DNA of 6,824 bases, taken from assembly GCA_028706695.1 (NCBI GenBank), contig JAQTVU010000132.1, positions 1-6,824 on the forward strand. The letters run 5' to 3'. The position numbers and the translations under genes are program-made. The notes under the pieces were generated by a model. That model ran no database searches. It was not told where the DNA came from and saw only the letters and a list, made by a program, of their open reading frames with translations. Positions within the stretch are counted from its first letter, which is position 1. Every line of letters begins with the position of its first letter. The DNA comes from Mycobacterium sp. (lineage in GTDB: Bacteria; Actinomycetota; Actinomycetes; Mycobacteriales; Mycobacteriaceae). Shown here piece by piece: positions 1 through 6,784 of this stretch.

Positions 1-2072
1 CAACCGAGTACGATCACGGCCAGGCGTCTGGGTTCGCGAGCCAGCGCGGTGAGGTCGGCGATGACCTCCTCCAGTCTCGGGCGCAGGTCGGTGGCCAGCC
101 AGCGTCGTAGCTTGGGTACGAACAAAAACCCGCCGACAATACCCAGCGCCACACCCGCGATCAGATACAGCACCGTGGCGGTCGGGACGAAATGGGCAAG
201 GTCCGCCGACGCGCCGGCCAGCGTGCTGAACAAGATCAGCAGCACTATGTGCATGATCACCTGCACCGATTGCTGCAGCGCCACGGCGGCGGTGGCCCGC
301 ACGGCGGACAGGCCGCCGCCCTTCTGCAGGTACCGGGTGCTCAGCGCCAGGCCACCGACGCCGGCCGGCGTGGTGGTCGCGGCAAAGGTGTAGGCCACCT
401 GCACGATCGACAGCTTCCAGAAACTCACCGACTCGTCGGCGCAGGCCCACAGCGCAGCCGCGGCGCCCACATACGTCAGCCCCGAAATCGCCAAGCCCAG
501 CAGCGCCCACCACCAGTTGGCGTTGCGCAGCTGGGAGAGGAATGTCGGCACGGTGCTGATGAAGGGGTACGCCACATAGACCAGCGCGCCGAACAGTAGC
601 AGTTCGACGAGCTGTCCGCGGGTGAACCGGGTGATGGTCGCGGGTTTGATCTGGTCGGCACCCGTCTGGCGCTGCACCTCGGCGCGGGCGGTCGAAATCG
701 TCCCGCCCGCGTTTTCCACCGATTCCCGGATCCGCTTCGGCACGGCGGTCCTGGTGAGTCGGCGCGAGGCGGCCAGGACGGTGTCCTTGCCGAACGCGTC
801 GATCGCCGCGCCCACCGCCGGCTCCGCGCCGTACAGCGCCGTCGTCGTCACCAGCAGCTGCGCGAGATCGGACTGGAATTGGGCATCGGTGGGCCCGTAT
901 TCGGCGCTGCCGAACCCGCCGAAGAGCACGGCGCCGTCGTCGACCGTGATCTGGCGGCTGCGCAGGTCACCGTGGGTGATCTGGTGGTCGTGCAGCGTGC
1001 GCAACGAATCCCATACCAGCGCAACCGATGTCGTCGTCGCGCATTCGTCGATCCGGGTTCCGCGCCAGGGCGTGTGCGCGTACAGCATCCAGCCCCGCTC
1101 CAGGCTCGTGATGGCGATCGTCGACGTGTTGGCAAGGCCCGCGTCGGCGACGGCGAGGGCCATCAGCGCCCGATGCTCGACCGCGCGGCGCATCGAGGCC
1201 AACAGCGGCGCGGTCTCGGCGTCACGCAACCGCACCTTGCGCCAGAGTTGGCGCAGCGCCCCGCCGCTGCGTTGATGGGGACCGTACAACTCGAGCAGGG
1301 CCGCGGCGGCAGCCGTGCAGGAGGCGGAGAGCACCAGCGGGCCGGTCCCGGCCGGCCGGACCACCGTCAGCTCGGAGACGTCGAACCCGCGTCTGCCCAT
1401 CGCGCGGACCGCGGCGTCCAGCGGCACCTCCAGCGCCGGGGTGCCGACGACGAGCACGACCAGTGCCCCGACGAACCACCCGACCGCCAGCCCCAGCAGC
1501 GAGCGGGCGGGCACAATGGCGCTGACGACCAAATGGATCGGGACGAAGGCGAGCAGCAGGGCCCACCACCAGTGCCGCCAGCGCGCCGGCAGCCACGGGC
1601 CTGACACGGTCAGCACGGCCGCCAGCATCGCGATCCAGCGCGGGTCGTCGAGGAACTGGGCCGGCAGGGTGGTAAGCCGGCCGGAAACGTCGAAGTGCCA
1701 TCGGGGCGCCGCGATGCGGCTACCGCTGACCGACAACAGGATCAGCGCGATCAAGCCGGCGGCCGCATAGGCGCCCAGCATCTTCCATTGCCGGGCCACG
1801 ATCAGGCCGATCAAGATCACAAACGGCAGCGCGGCGATCGCGATCCCGTACCCCAGGTAAACCGCGTCCGATTGCGTGGGGGACAAGACCCCGACGATGT
1901 GGGAGACGGATCTCTCCAACGCCACCCAGTCCGGGCGCGTGATCAGCGAACTGGTGATCACGGTGGCGAAGAACAACCCGGCCAGCACGAGGCGCAACAG
2001 GTCGTTGGTTCGGCGGGTCAGTGGTTGCAGCAAGCTGCCCGAAACGCTGATGTCGCGCCCGTCAACTCGCAT
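1..2072 (-). CDS. Multi-domain integral membrane protein: TM bundle, kinase-like domain, LPG-synthase-type (UPF0104) TM domain; partial, 3' end outside window
   Basis: A single uninterrupted reading frame runs from ATG at 2072 down to the left edge, giving 690 codons with no stop, so the C-terminus is missing. Residues about 25-205 contain roughly six hydrophobic helices. Residues about 215-455 are soluble and kinase-like: a candidate ATP lysine K279 (WRKVRLRD), a helix-C-type glutamate E299 (VEHRAL), and a catalytic-loop motif HGDLR at 367-371. The expected DFG aspartate is replaced: GGFGSAEYG at 385-393. From about residue 465, hydrophobic helices resume and include TTPAGVGGLALSTRYLQ (P569, G571, G573, G574), typical of the lysylphosphatidylglycerol synthase TM / UPF0104 flippase-like family. 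The lysyl-transferase domain of MprF/LysX is not seen, so lysyl-lipid synthesis is not claimed. The start is supported by GAAGGA about 10 nt upstream. Known from the family: this helix-kinase-helix architecture occurs in actinobacterial conserved membrane proteins of about 800 residues whose role is not settled. Inferred: a plasma membrane protein, possibly lipid-handling. Confidence 0.88.
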   Translation of the reverse strand, partial: MRVDGRDISVSGSLLQPLTRRTNDLLRLVLAGLFFATVITSSLITRPDWVALERSVSHIVGVLSPTQSDAVYLGYGIAIAALPFVILIGLIVARQWKMLGAYAAAGLIALILLSVSGSRIAAPRWHFDVSGRLTTLPAQFLDDPRWIAMLAAVLTVSGPWLPARWRHWWWALLLAFVPIHLVVSAIVPARSLLGLAVGWFVGALVVLVVGTPALEVPLDAAVRAMGRRGFDVSELTVVRPAGTGPLVLSASCTAAAAALLELYGPHQRSGGALRQLWRKVRLRDAETAPLLASMRRAVEHRALMALAVADAGLANTSTIAITSLERGWMLYAHTPWRGTRIDECATTTSVALVWDSLRTLHDHQITHGDLRSRQITVDDGAVLFGGFGSAEYGPTDAQFQSDLAQLLVTTTALYGAEPAVGAAIDAFGKDTVLAASRRLTRTAVPKRIRESVENAGGTISTARAEVQRQTGADQIKPATITRFTRGQLVELLLFGALVYVAYPFISTVPTFLSQLRNANWWWALLGLAISGLTYVGAAAALWACADESVSFWKLSIVQVAYTFAATTTPAGVGGLALSTRYLQKGGGLSAVRATAAVALQQSVQVIMHIVLLILFSTLAGASADLAHFVPTATVLYLIAGVALGIVGGFLFVPKLRRWLATDLRPRLEEVIADLTALAREPRRLAVIVLG

Positions 2073-2228
2073 GTTGAAACGATCCTTCGGATCCGCCGGC
2101 GCCGCTGGCGCGGCTTCCCGACAAGTAAACCGGACACCGGATTCCAAGACAGCCGCCGCACAGCCGCCGCGCGTAGGGTCGCATCTGTACAGAGGCGCTA
2201 CGGAATTGGAATTGAATTGGGGGATGCC
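2073..2228. promoter_or_regulatory. Divergent intergenic region with short inverted repeats and a candidate -10
   Basis: This 156-bp gap separates the starts of the membrane protein (minus) and the first methyltransferase (plus), so it must hold promoters for both unless transcripts enter from elsewhere. On the plus strand, TAGGGT at 2174-2179 fits the mycobacterial -10 pattern TAnnnT, but no convincing -35 lies upstream. Five bases after it sits a perfect 10-bp palindrome TCTGTACAGA (2184-2193), where a repressor could bind near the transcription start. GGAATT is then repeated at 2202-2207 and 2208-2213, followed by GAATT. On the minus-strand side are two short hairpins: GATCC-GAA-GGATC (2081-2093) and GCGCC-loop-GGCGC (2099-2111). 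No promoter is clear on the minus strand. All promoter calls here are inference. Confidence 0.35.
2219..2224 (+). promoter_or_regulatory. Ribosome binding site of the first methyltransferase
   Basis: GGGGGA ends 4 nt before ATG 2229 and 7 nt before the in-frame GTG 2232. The spacing slightly favours GTG, which would give an N-terminus beginning M-A-R-x-D, as in many relatives. ATG gives the same protein with one extra residue. The site rules out the much longer open frame reaching back to 1695. Confidence 0.55.
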
Positions 2229-3179
2229 ATGGTGGCAAGAGCCGACAACGATAGCTGGGAGATCACCGAGAGTGTGGGCGCCACCGCGCTGTGGGTCGCC
2301 GCGGCCCGCGCCGCGGCGTCCGAGAGCGACACCCCGCTGATCAACGACCCGTTCGCGCGGATGTTTCTCAACGCCGCCGGCGAAGGGATATGGAGTTGGT
2401 TCGCAACGCCCAACCTGCCGGCCCAGATCACCGCGGCCGAACCCGACCTCAAGCCACGGCTGCAGGCGATGGTCGACTACATCGCCGCGCGGACGGCCTT
2501 CTTCGACAGGTTCTTCCTCGACGCGGCCCGCGCGGGCGCGCACCAGGCGGTGATCCTCGCCGCGGGGCTGGACTCGCGGGCCTGGCGGCTGCCGTGGCCC
2601 GACGGCACCACGATCTACGAGCTCGATCAGCCCAGGGTGCTGGACTTCAAGTCCTCGACGCTGGCCGAACACGGCGCGGAACCGGCGTGCCGAGTGGTCA
2701 CCGTTCCGGTCGACCTACGCCATGATTGGCCGGCCGCGTTGCGGCAGGCCGGTTTCGACGCGTCGGCGCCCAGCGCCTGGTCGGTGGAGGGCCTGTTGCC
2801 GTTTCTTCCCGCGGCCGCCCAGGAGCTGCTGTTCGAGCGGGTGCAGGAGTTGGGCATCGCCGGCAGCCGGATCGCCGTGGAGGCGCCCGGCCCGGACTTC
2901 CTGGACCAGGCCGCCCGCGACAAGCAGCGCGAGACCATGCAACGGTTGCGCGATCTGATGGCCAAGATGGAGCCCGAAGCTGAGATTCCCGACGTCCAGG
3001 ACCTGTGGTACTTCGAGGAGCGCGAAGACGTCGGCGACTGGTTGCGCCGCCATGGGTGGGACGTGACGGTGACGCCGGCCGAGGAGCTGATGGCCGGTTA
3101 CGGCCGCAGGCCACCGCGCGACGTCGACGATGGGGCCCCGCGGACGCTGTTTGTCGCCGCCGAGCGGGAAGGCAAATGA
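2229..3179 (+). CDS. Class I SAM-dependent methyltransferase of the mycobacterial TIGR00027 / LCMT-like family
   Basis: 316 residues, the usual length of this family (about 300-320). The N-terminus carries the family signature DNDSWEITESVGATAL (residues 6-21), then DPFARMF (40-46). The SAM-binding motif I is ILAAGLDSRAWRL (109-121), followed by the acidic-loop segment YELDQPRVLDFK (130-141), where an acidic residue normally contacts the ribose of SAM. Further conserved blocks are VPVDLRHDW, SVEGLLPFLP, LWYFEERED and HGWDVTVTP near the C-terminus. Known: Mycobacterium genomes carry many paralogues, often in adjacent pairs, annotated as putative SAM-dependent O-methyltransferases; substrates are mostly unknown. 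The reading frame is open far upstream (to 1695), but that part is antisense to the membrane protein. ATG 2229 is preferred because of GGGGGA just upstream; GTG 2232 is a close alternative. Its stop overlaps the next gene's start as ATGA. No signal peptide or membrane helix; presumably cytosolic. Confidence 0.93.
   Translation: MVARADNDSWEITESVGATALWVAAARAAASESDTPLINDPFARMFLNAAGEGIWSWFATPNLPAQITAAEPDLKPRLQAMVDYIAARTAFFDRFFLDAARAGAHQAVILAAGLDSRAWRLPWPDGTTIYELDQPRVLDFKSSTLAEHGAEPACRVVTVPVDLRHDWPAALRQAGFDASAPSAWSVEGLLPFLPAAAQELLFERVQELGIAGSRIAVEAPGPDFLDQAARDKQRETMQRLRDLMAKMEPEAEIPDVQDLWYFEEREDVGDWLRRHGWDVTVTPAEELMAGYGRRPPRDVDDGAPRTLFVAAEREGK
3166..3172 (+). promoter_or_regulatory. Ribosome binding site and ATGA coupling of the second methyltransferase
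   Basis: GGGAAGG lies 3 nt before ATG 3176, inside the last codons of the first methyltransferase. The ATG overlaps the first gene's TGA (3177-3179) as ATGA. This is the arrangement expected for translational coupling and fixes the start of the second copy. Confidence 0.6.
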
Positions 3180-4122
3180 GCGTGCGCAGAACCGACAACG
3201 ACAGCTGGGAAATCACCGAAAGCGTGGGCGCGACGGCGCTGGGAGTCGCGGCGGCGCGCGCCGCGGAGACCGAAAGCGGCACCCCGCTGATCAGCGACCC
3301 GTTCGCGCGGATCTTCTCGACGCCGCGGGCGATGGGGCGTGGAACTGGTTCTCGGCCCCGCAACTGCCTGCCGCGCTCGTGCAGGCCGAACCCGGGTTGC
3401 CGCTGCAGTTGCGGGCAATGGTCGACTACATGGCCTCGCGCACGAGGTTTTTCGACGACTTCTTTCTCGAGGCGACCGGGTCGGGGATCCGGCAGGCGGT
3501 GATCCTGGCGGCCGGGTTGGACGCGCGGTCCTGGCGGCTCGGGTGGCCCGATGCGACAACGGTCTACGAGCTCGACCAGCCCAGGGTGCTGGACTTCAAG
3601 TACGCGACACTGGCCGAACGTGGGGCCCGACCCGCCTGCAACCGGGTCGCCGTCCCGGTGGACCTGCGCCAGGACTGGCCGGCGGCGCTGCGGGAGGCCG
3701 GCTTCGATCCGTCGGCGCCCAGCGTCTGGTCGGCCGAGGGCCTGATGCCGTATCTGCCGGCCGCGGCCCAGGACCTGCTGTTCGGACGCGTTCAGGAACT
3801 CGCCGTCGCCGGCAGCCGGGTCGCCGTGGAGGCGCTGGGGCCGACGTTCCTGGATCCCGAGGCGCGCGCGAAGCGCCGCGAACGGATGGACCGGATACGC
3901 GCGCTGATGGTCGAAGCGGATCCTCGGCGTGAGGTGCCCAACACCGATGACCTGTGGTATTTCGAGGAGCGAGAAGACGTCGGACGTTGGCTCGGCCGCC
4001 ACGGCTGGGACGTCACGGTGACGCCGTCGCTGCAGCTGATGGCCGGCTACGGCCGCGCCGTGCCCGAAGAAGTAGCCGAGAGCGTGCCGGGGAATCTGTT
4101 CGTGGCCGCACAGCGGGCTTAG
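3176..4122 (+). pseudogene. Second SAM-dependent methyltransferase (TIGR00027 family), disrupted by a one-base deletion
   Basis: This is a tandem paralogue of the preceding gene, about two-thirds identical to it by eye at protein level. From ATG 3176 the frame gives a normal N-terminus (TDNDSWEITESVGATAL, then DPFARIF) through residue 47 at 3316. It then goes out of frame and ends at 3502 after 108 codons, before the SAM-binding motif. The rest of the enzyme is intact in the frame one base back, from 3319 to the TAG at 4120-4122: DAAGDGAWNWF, ILAAGLDARSWRL, YELDQPRVLDFK, LWYFEERED, HGWDVTVTP. Comparison with the first copy shows a single base missing: 'ttt ctc aac gcc' there, 'ttc tc gac gcc' here, most simply one C lost from a CC pair. 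Restored, the protein would have 315 residues. Either a real recent pseudogene or a sequencing error. An annotator might instead call an ORF from ATG 3130, but its first 60-odd residues would be out-of-frame N-terminal sequence. Confidence 0.85.
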
Positions 4123-4123
4123 G

Positions 4124-4159
4124 GGTTCGGTGCGCCGGTTCGGTGCGCCGGTCGGCGCC
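4124..4159. repeat. Short GC-rich tandem repeat in the convergent intergenic gap
   Basis: The 13-bp unit GGTTCGGTGCGCC occurs twice in perfect tandem (4124-4136 and 4137-4149), followed by a degenerate third copy (GGTCGGCGCC, 4150-4159). It starts two bases after the stop codon of the second methyltransferase. GCGCC-GGTC-GGCGC (4145-4158) can form a 5-bp GC hairpin. No T-tract follows on either strand, so a terminator role between the two convergent genes is possible but unproven. Confidence 0.55.
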
Positions 4160-4217
4160 GCGCCATGTCGACTGAGATTCTTTCCGCCGCCGCTGAGCGC
4201 CGCCGGGCCATCGTCGG

Positions 4218-5015
4218 TCAGCGTTTGAGCATTCGCGCGAGCAGCGGCACGGCCAGGGGCGCCGGGATGAACCGGGAGACGCCCAGCATGAGTTTCACCG
4301 GGGGCCCTCCCGGGACCACCGACGCGCGGCCACGGTCGGCGGCCTTGAGGGCGTCGGCGACCACCCGCTCGGCGGAAACCCGGGCGAAGGCCGGTAGCCG
4401 GGCGACCAGGTAGTCGGCGTCGTTGGTGGCCTGGAACTCCGTGGGTACCGGGCCGGGGCACACCGCGGTGACCGTGACACCGGTGCCGGCGACCTCGGCG
4501 TTCACCGCCTCCGAGAGCCATAGCACGTACGCTTTCGCGGCGGCGTAGCCGGCGTTGTAGGGCGCCGGCTGGAAGCCCGACACCGACGACAGGTTGACGA
4601 TCGCCCCGCGACCGCGATCGACCATGCCGGGCAGGTAGCGCAGCATCAGATCCGCCACCGCCTCGACGTCCACGCGCAGCATCTGCAGTTCCCTGTCGCG
4701 GCCCTCGGCGCCGAAGCTGGCGTAGATGCCGAGGCCGGCATTGTTCACCAGCAGGTCGACCTGCGCCCCGAGCTCGTCGATGCGGGCCGCCAGCCGGTCC
4801 CGGTCCCCCGGGACCGCAAGGTCGGCGCCGACCGCGACGGCATGCGCGTCGCCGCCCAAATCGGCGCACAACGCCTGCAGTCGGTCCGCCCGGCGGGCGG
4901 TGACCACGACGCGGTGACCACGGGCCACCAGTTGCCGGGCGAATTGCTCGCCGATGCCCGAGGAGGCGCCGGTGACCACGGCGACCGACTGTGCCGATGG
5001 TGGCGGAAGTGCCAT
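4218..5015 (-). CDS. Short-chain dehydrogenase/reductase (classical SDR)
   Basis: 265 residues, typical for a classical SDR, with one Rossmann domain. Visible motifs are the nucleotide-binding TGASSGIG (15-22), TARR (39-42; basic residues after strand 2 suggest NADPH rather than NADH), D65 after strand 3, NNAG (91-94), the catalytic Ser in NLSSVSG (S144), and YxxxK (Y157, K161), then CPGPVPTEF. The position usually held by the structural/catalytic Asn of the N-S-Y-K tetrad reads RVDVEA, with D116 in place of Asn. Expected activity: NAD(P)H-dependent oxidation or reduction of a carbonyl/hydroxyl; the substrate cannot be told. The C-terminal stretch (IPAPLAVPLLARMLKR) is hydrophobic then basic and may touch membrane. 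It starts 11 bp after the recD stop, with no strong Shine-Dalgarno, so it is probably co-transcribed and perhaps translated by coupling or reinitiation. No functional link to DNA repair is evident. Confidence 0.92.
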   Translation of the reverse strand: MALPPPSAQSVAVVTGASSGIGEQFARQLVARGHRVVVTARRADRLQALCADLGGDAHAVAVGADLAVPGDRDRLAARIDELGAQVDLLVNNAGLGIYASFGAEGRDRELQMLRVDVEAVADLMLRYLPGMVDRGRGAIVNLSSVSGFQPAPYNAGYAAAKAYVLWLSEAVNAEVAGTGVTVTAVCPGPVPTEFQATNDADYLVARLPAFARVSAERVVADALKAADRGRASVVPGGPPVKLMLGVSRFIPAPLAVPLLARMLKR

Positions 5016-5026
5016 GTAGGGCGAGC

Positions 5027-6784
5027 CTAGATGGCCCCGGCGCCCGTGGCAACGGGTCGGCGCCCGGCCTGCAGCCGCTGCCGTAGCCCGCTTGCCCGCA
5101 TGGCTCGCCGCGCGACCGCAACTCGTACCGCCGCCTCCGAACCCACGACCCGCACCTTGGCTTTGGCCCGTGTCACCGCGGTGTAGAACAACTCGCGGGT
5201 CAGCAGTCGTGAGTCCTCCGGCGGCATCAGGACGGTCACCTCGTTGGCCTGGCCGCCCTGACTCTTGTGAATTGTCATGGCGTGCATGGTCTCAACGTCG
5301 CCGAGCCGACTGGTCGCAAAGTGCAGCGGACCGGTCGCACCGGCGATGACGGCCCGCAGGCCCTCCGGGCCGACGACCACCACACCGGTGTCGCCGTTGT
5401 AGACACGTAGCCCGTAGTCGTTCGCCGTCACCAGCAGCGGCCGGCCCGCGTACCACTCCGACCACGCCGGTTGGCCCGTCTCCTCGGCAATCCACTTCTG
5501 CAGCTGGGCGTTCCAGTCCGCCACGCCGAACGGTCCCCGCCGGTGCGCACACAGCAGCCGGTGCTCGTCGAGGACCGACAGCGCGACGTCGACGGCGCCC
5601 AGGACGGCGGCCTCGCGCAGCCGCAACGCATGCGGCACCAGAATCGGTCGCAATTGCTCTGCCAGGTGCGGGGTTTCGATGAACTCGATGTGCTCACCGC
5701 CGGACCTCAGCTGCGCCAGCGCCGCGTCCGCATCACCCGCACGGATCGCGTCGGCCAGTGCGCCGATGGATGCGCCGAACCGGTGCGAGGTCTGCAGCGC
5801 CGCCACGCGCACGTCGCCGCGTGCCGCCAGCCCCTCCACCAGATCGGCCAGCACCGCGCCCGCCTCGACCGACGCCAACTGGTCGGCGTCACCGACCAGC
5901 ACCAGCCGCGCGTCCGGGCGCACCGCCTCCAGCAGCCGCGCCATCATCGTCAGCGACACCATCGACGTCTCGTCGACCACGATCACGTCGTGCGGCAACC
6001 GATTTGACCGGTCGTGCCGGAACCGTGCCGAGGTGCCCGGCTTGGCGCCGAGCAGCCGATGCAGCGTGACCGCGCTCAGTCCGGCCAACCGGCTCCGGTC
6101 GGCGGCATCGAGCTTGCTCACCTCCTGCTGCACCGCCTCGTGCAGCCGCGCCGCGGCCTTACCGGTCGGTGCCGCCAGCGCGATGCGGGGACGCGGTCCA
6201 CCGGCCGGCCCGGCCCGCTCGGCCACCAGCGCCAACAGCCGCGCGACCGTCGTCGTCTTTCCCGTCCCCGGCCCCCCGGTGAGGACCGTAATCCTTTGCG
6301 ACAGCGCCGTTTCAGCCGCCGCGCGCTGCTCCTCATACCCGGGTGGGAAAAGTCGCCCGCAGTCGGGCAATGCCGGCGACGGCTGGGACCGCAGCAGCGC
6401 CAGCAGGTCGTCGCACACCTGCGTCTCCTCCAGCCAGTACCGGTCCAGGTACAGCAGCCGGTCGTCAAACAGGTGCAGCACCGGCGGGTCGCCGAGCAGC
6501 GGGCTGGCTCGCACCGCCGCCAGCAACGCCGGGGCCGGCGGCCACGGCAGCCCCTCGGCGCCCACCAGTTCGGCGACCGTCGACAGAACCCCGCACACCG
6601 ACCCGCCCCGCAACGCGCGCCCCACCAGCGCCACCGCCAGCGCGACCCGCTCGTCGGGCTCCCCGCCGAGTGCGCAGACACGTTGCGCGACGGACACGTC
6701 GGCGATGTCGAGCGCGCCGGCCTCGTTGAAGGCGCGCAGCAGGCCGCGCCCGCCGACGGCGACCTCAGCGCGGGTTGACGTCAC
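5027..6784 (-). CDS. recD: RecD, helicase subunit of exodeoxyribonuclease V (RecBCD)
   Basis: 585 residues, close to the size of mycobacterial RecD. RecD is the 5'-3' superfamily 1B motor of the RecBCD complex, which processes double-strand DNA ends. The first ~150 residues match the RecD N-terminal region that contacts RecB. Helicase motifs in order: Walker A GGPGTGKTT (170-178, K176), Ia APTGKAAARL (205-214), TLHRLLG (240-246), Walker B VVDETSM (D271, E272), motif III VGDADQLASVEAG (297-309), motif V TIHKSQG (504-510) and motif VI YTAVTRAK (534-541). All key residues are present, so it should be an active ATPase. The start is GTG 6784, overlapping the upstream gene's TGA by GTGA, as expected in a recBCD operon. 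Known: in mycobacteria RecBCD has been assigned to single-strand annealing repair rather than being the main recombination nuclease, which is AdnAB. The stop is followed after 11 bp by the SDR gene. Confidence 0.96.
   Translation of the reverse strand: MTSTRAEVAVGGRGLLRAFNEAGALDIADVSVAQRVCALGGEPDERVALAVALVGRALRGGSVCGVLSTVAELVGAEGLPWPPAPALLAAVRASPLLGDPPVLHLFDDRLLYLDRYWLEETQVCDDLLALLRSQPSPALPDCGRLFPPGYEEQRAAAETALSQRITVLTGGPGTGKTTTVARLLALVAERAGPAGGPRPRIALAAPTGKAAARLHEAVQQEVSKLDAADRSRLAGLSAVTLHRLLGAKPGTSARFRHDRSNRLPHDVIVVDETSMVSLTMMARLLEAVRPDARLVLVGDADQLASVEAGAVLADLVEGLAARGDVRVAALQTSHRFGASIGALADAIRAGDADAALAQLRSGGEHIEFIETPHLAEQLRPILVPHALRLREAAVLGAVDVALSVLDEHRLLCAHRRGPFGVADWNAQLQKWIAEETGQPAWSEWYAGRPLLVTANDYGLRVYNGDTGVVVVGPEGLRAVIAGATGPLHFATSRLGDVETMHAMTIHKSQGGQANEVTVLMPPEDSRLLTRELFYTAVTRAKAKVRVVGSEAAVRVAVARRAMRASGLRQRLQAGRRPVATGAGAI

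Noticed and set aside
1222..1701. A 159-codon minus-strand ORF
   Set aside because: It is a shifted frame inside the membrane protein; the true frame gives hydrophobic helices and the kinase-like domain without interruption.
1..2072. Calling the membrane protein a lysyl-phosphatidylglycerol synthase (MprF/LysX)
   Set aside because: Only the TM domain of that superfamily is seen. The lysyl-transferase (DUF2156) and lysyl-tRNA synthetase modules are absent from the visible part, and the middle domain is kinase-like.
1695..2228. A 178-codon N-terminal extension of the first methyltransferase
   Set aside because: It overlaps the membrane protein antisense and its residues are low-complexity Gln/Arg/Asp. 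The family N-terminus and a Shine-Dalgarno both place the start at 2229 or 2232.
3311..3321. Programmed ribosomal frameshifting to restore the second methyltransferase
   Set aside because: A -1 shift would be needed, but there is no X-XXY-YYZ slippery heptamer. The intact paralogue next door reads straight through the same position without one. A simple deletion explains it.
3130..4122. The second methyltransferase as an intact 330-residue gene starting at ATG 3130
   Set aside because: Its first ~63 residues are an out-of-frame translation of the first gene's end and of the true N-terminus, which reads perfectly in the other frame up to 3316.
2698..5121. An 807-codon open frame on the minus strand
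   Set aside because: It is antisense to both methyltransferases and runs out of frame through the reductase gene. Its composition is Arg/Pro/Gly/Ala-rich with no recognisable domain, a common artefact of high-GC coding DNA.
5471..6778. Several plus-strand ORFs (for example 5471-6007 and 6014-6778)
   Set aside because: They are antisense to recD, rich in Arg/Gln/Pro, with no domain signature and no proper ribosome binding context.
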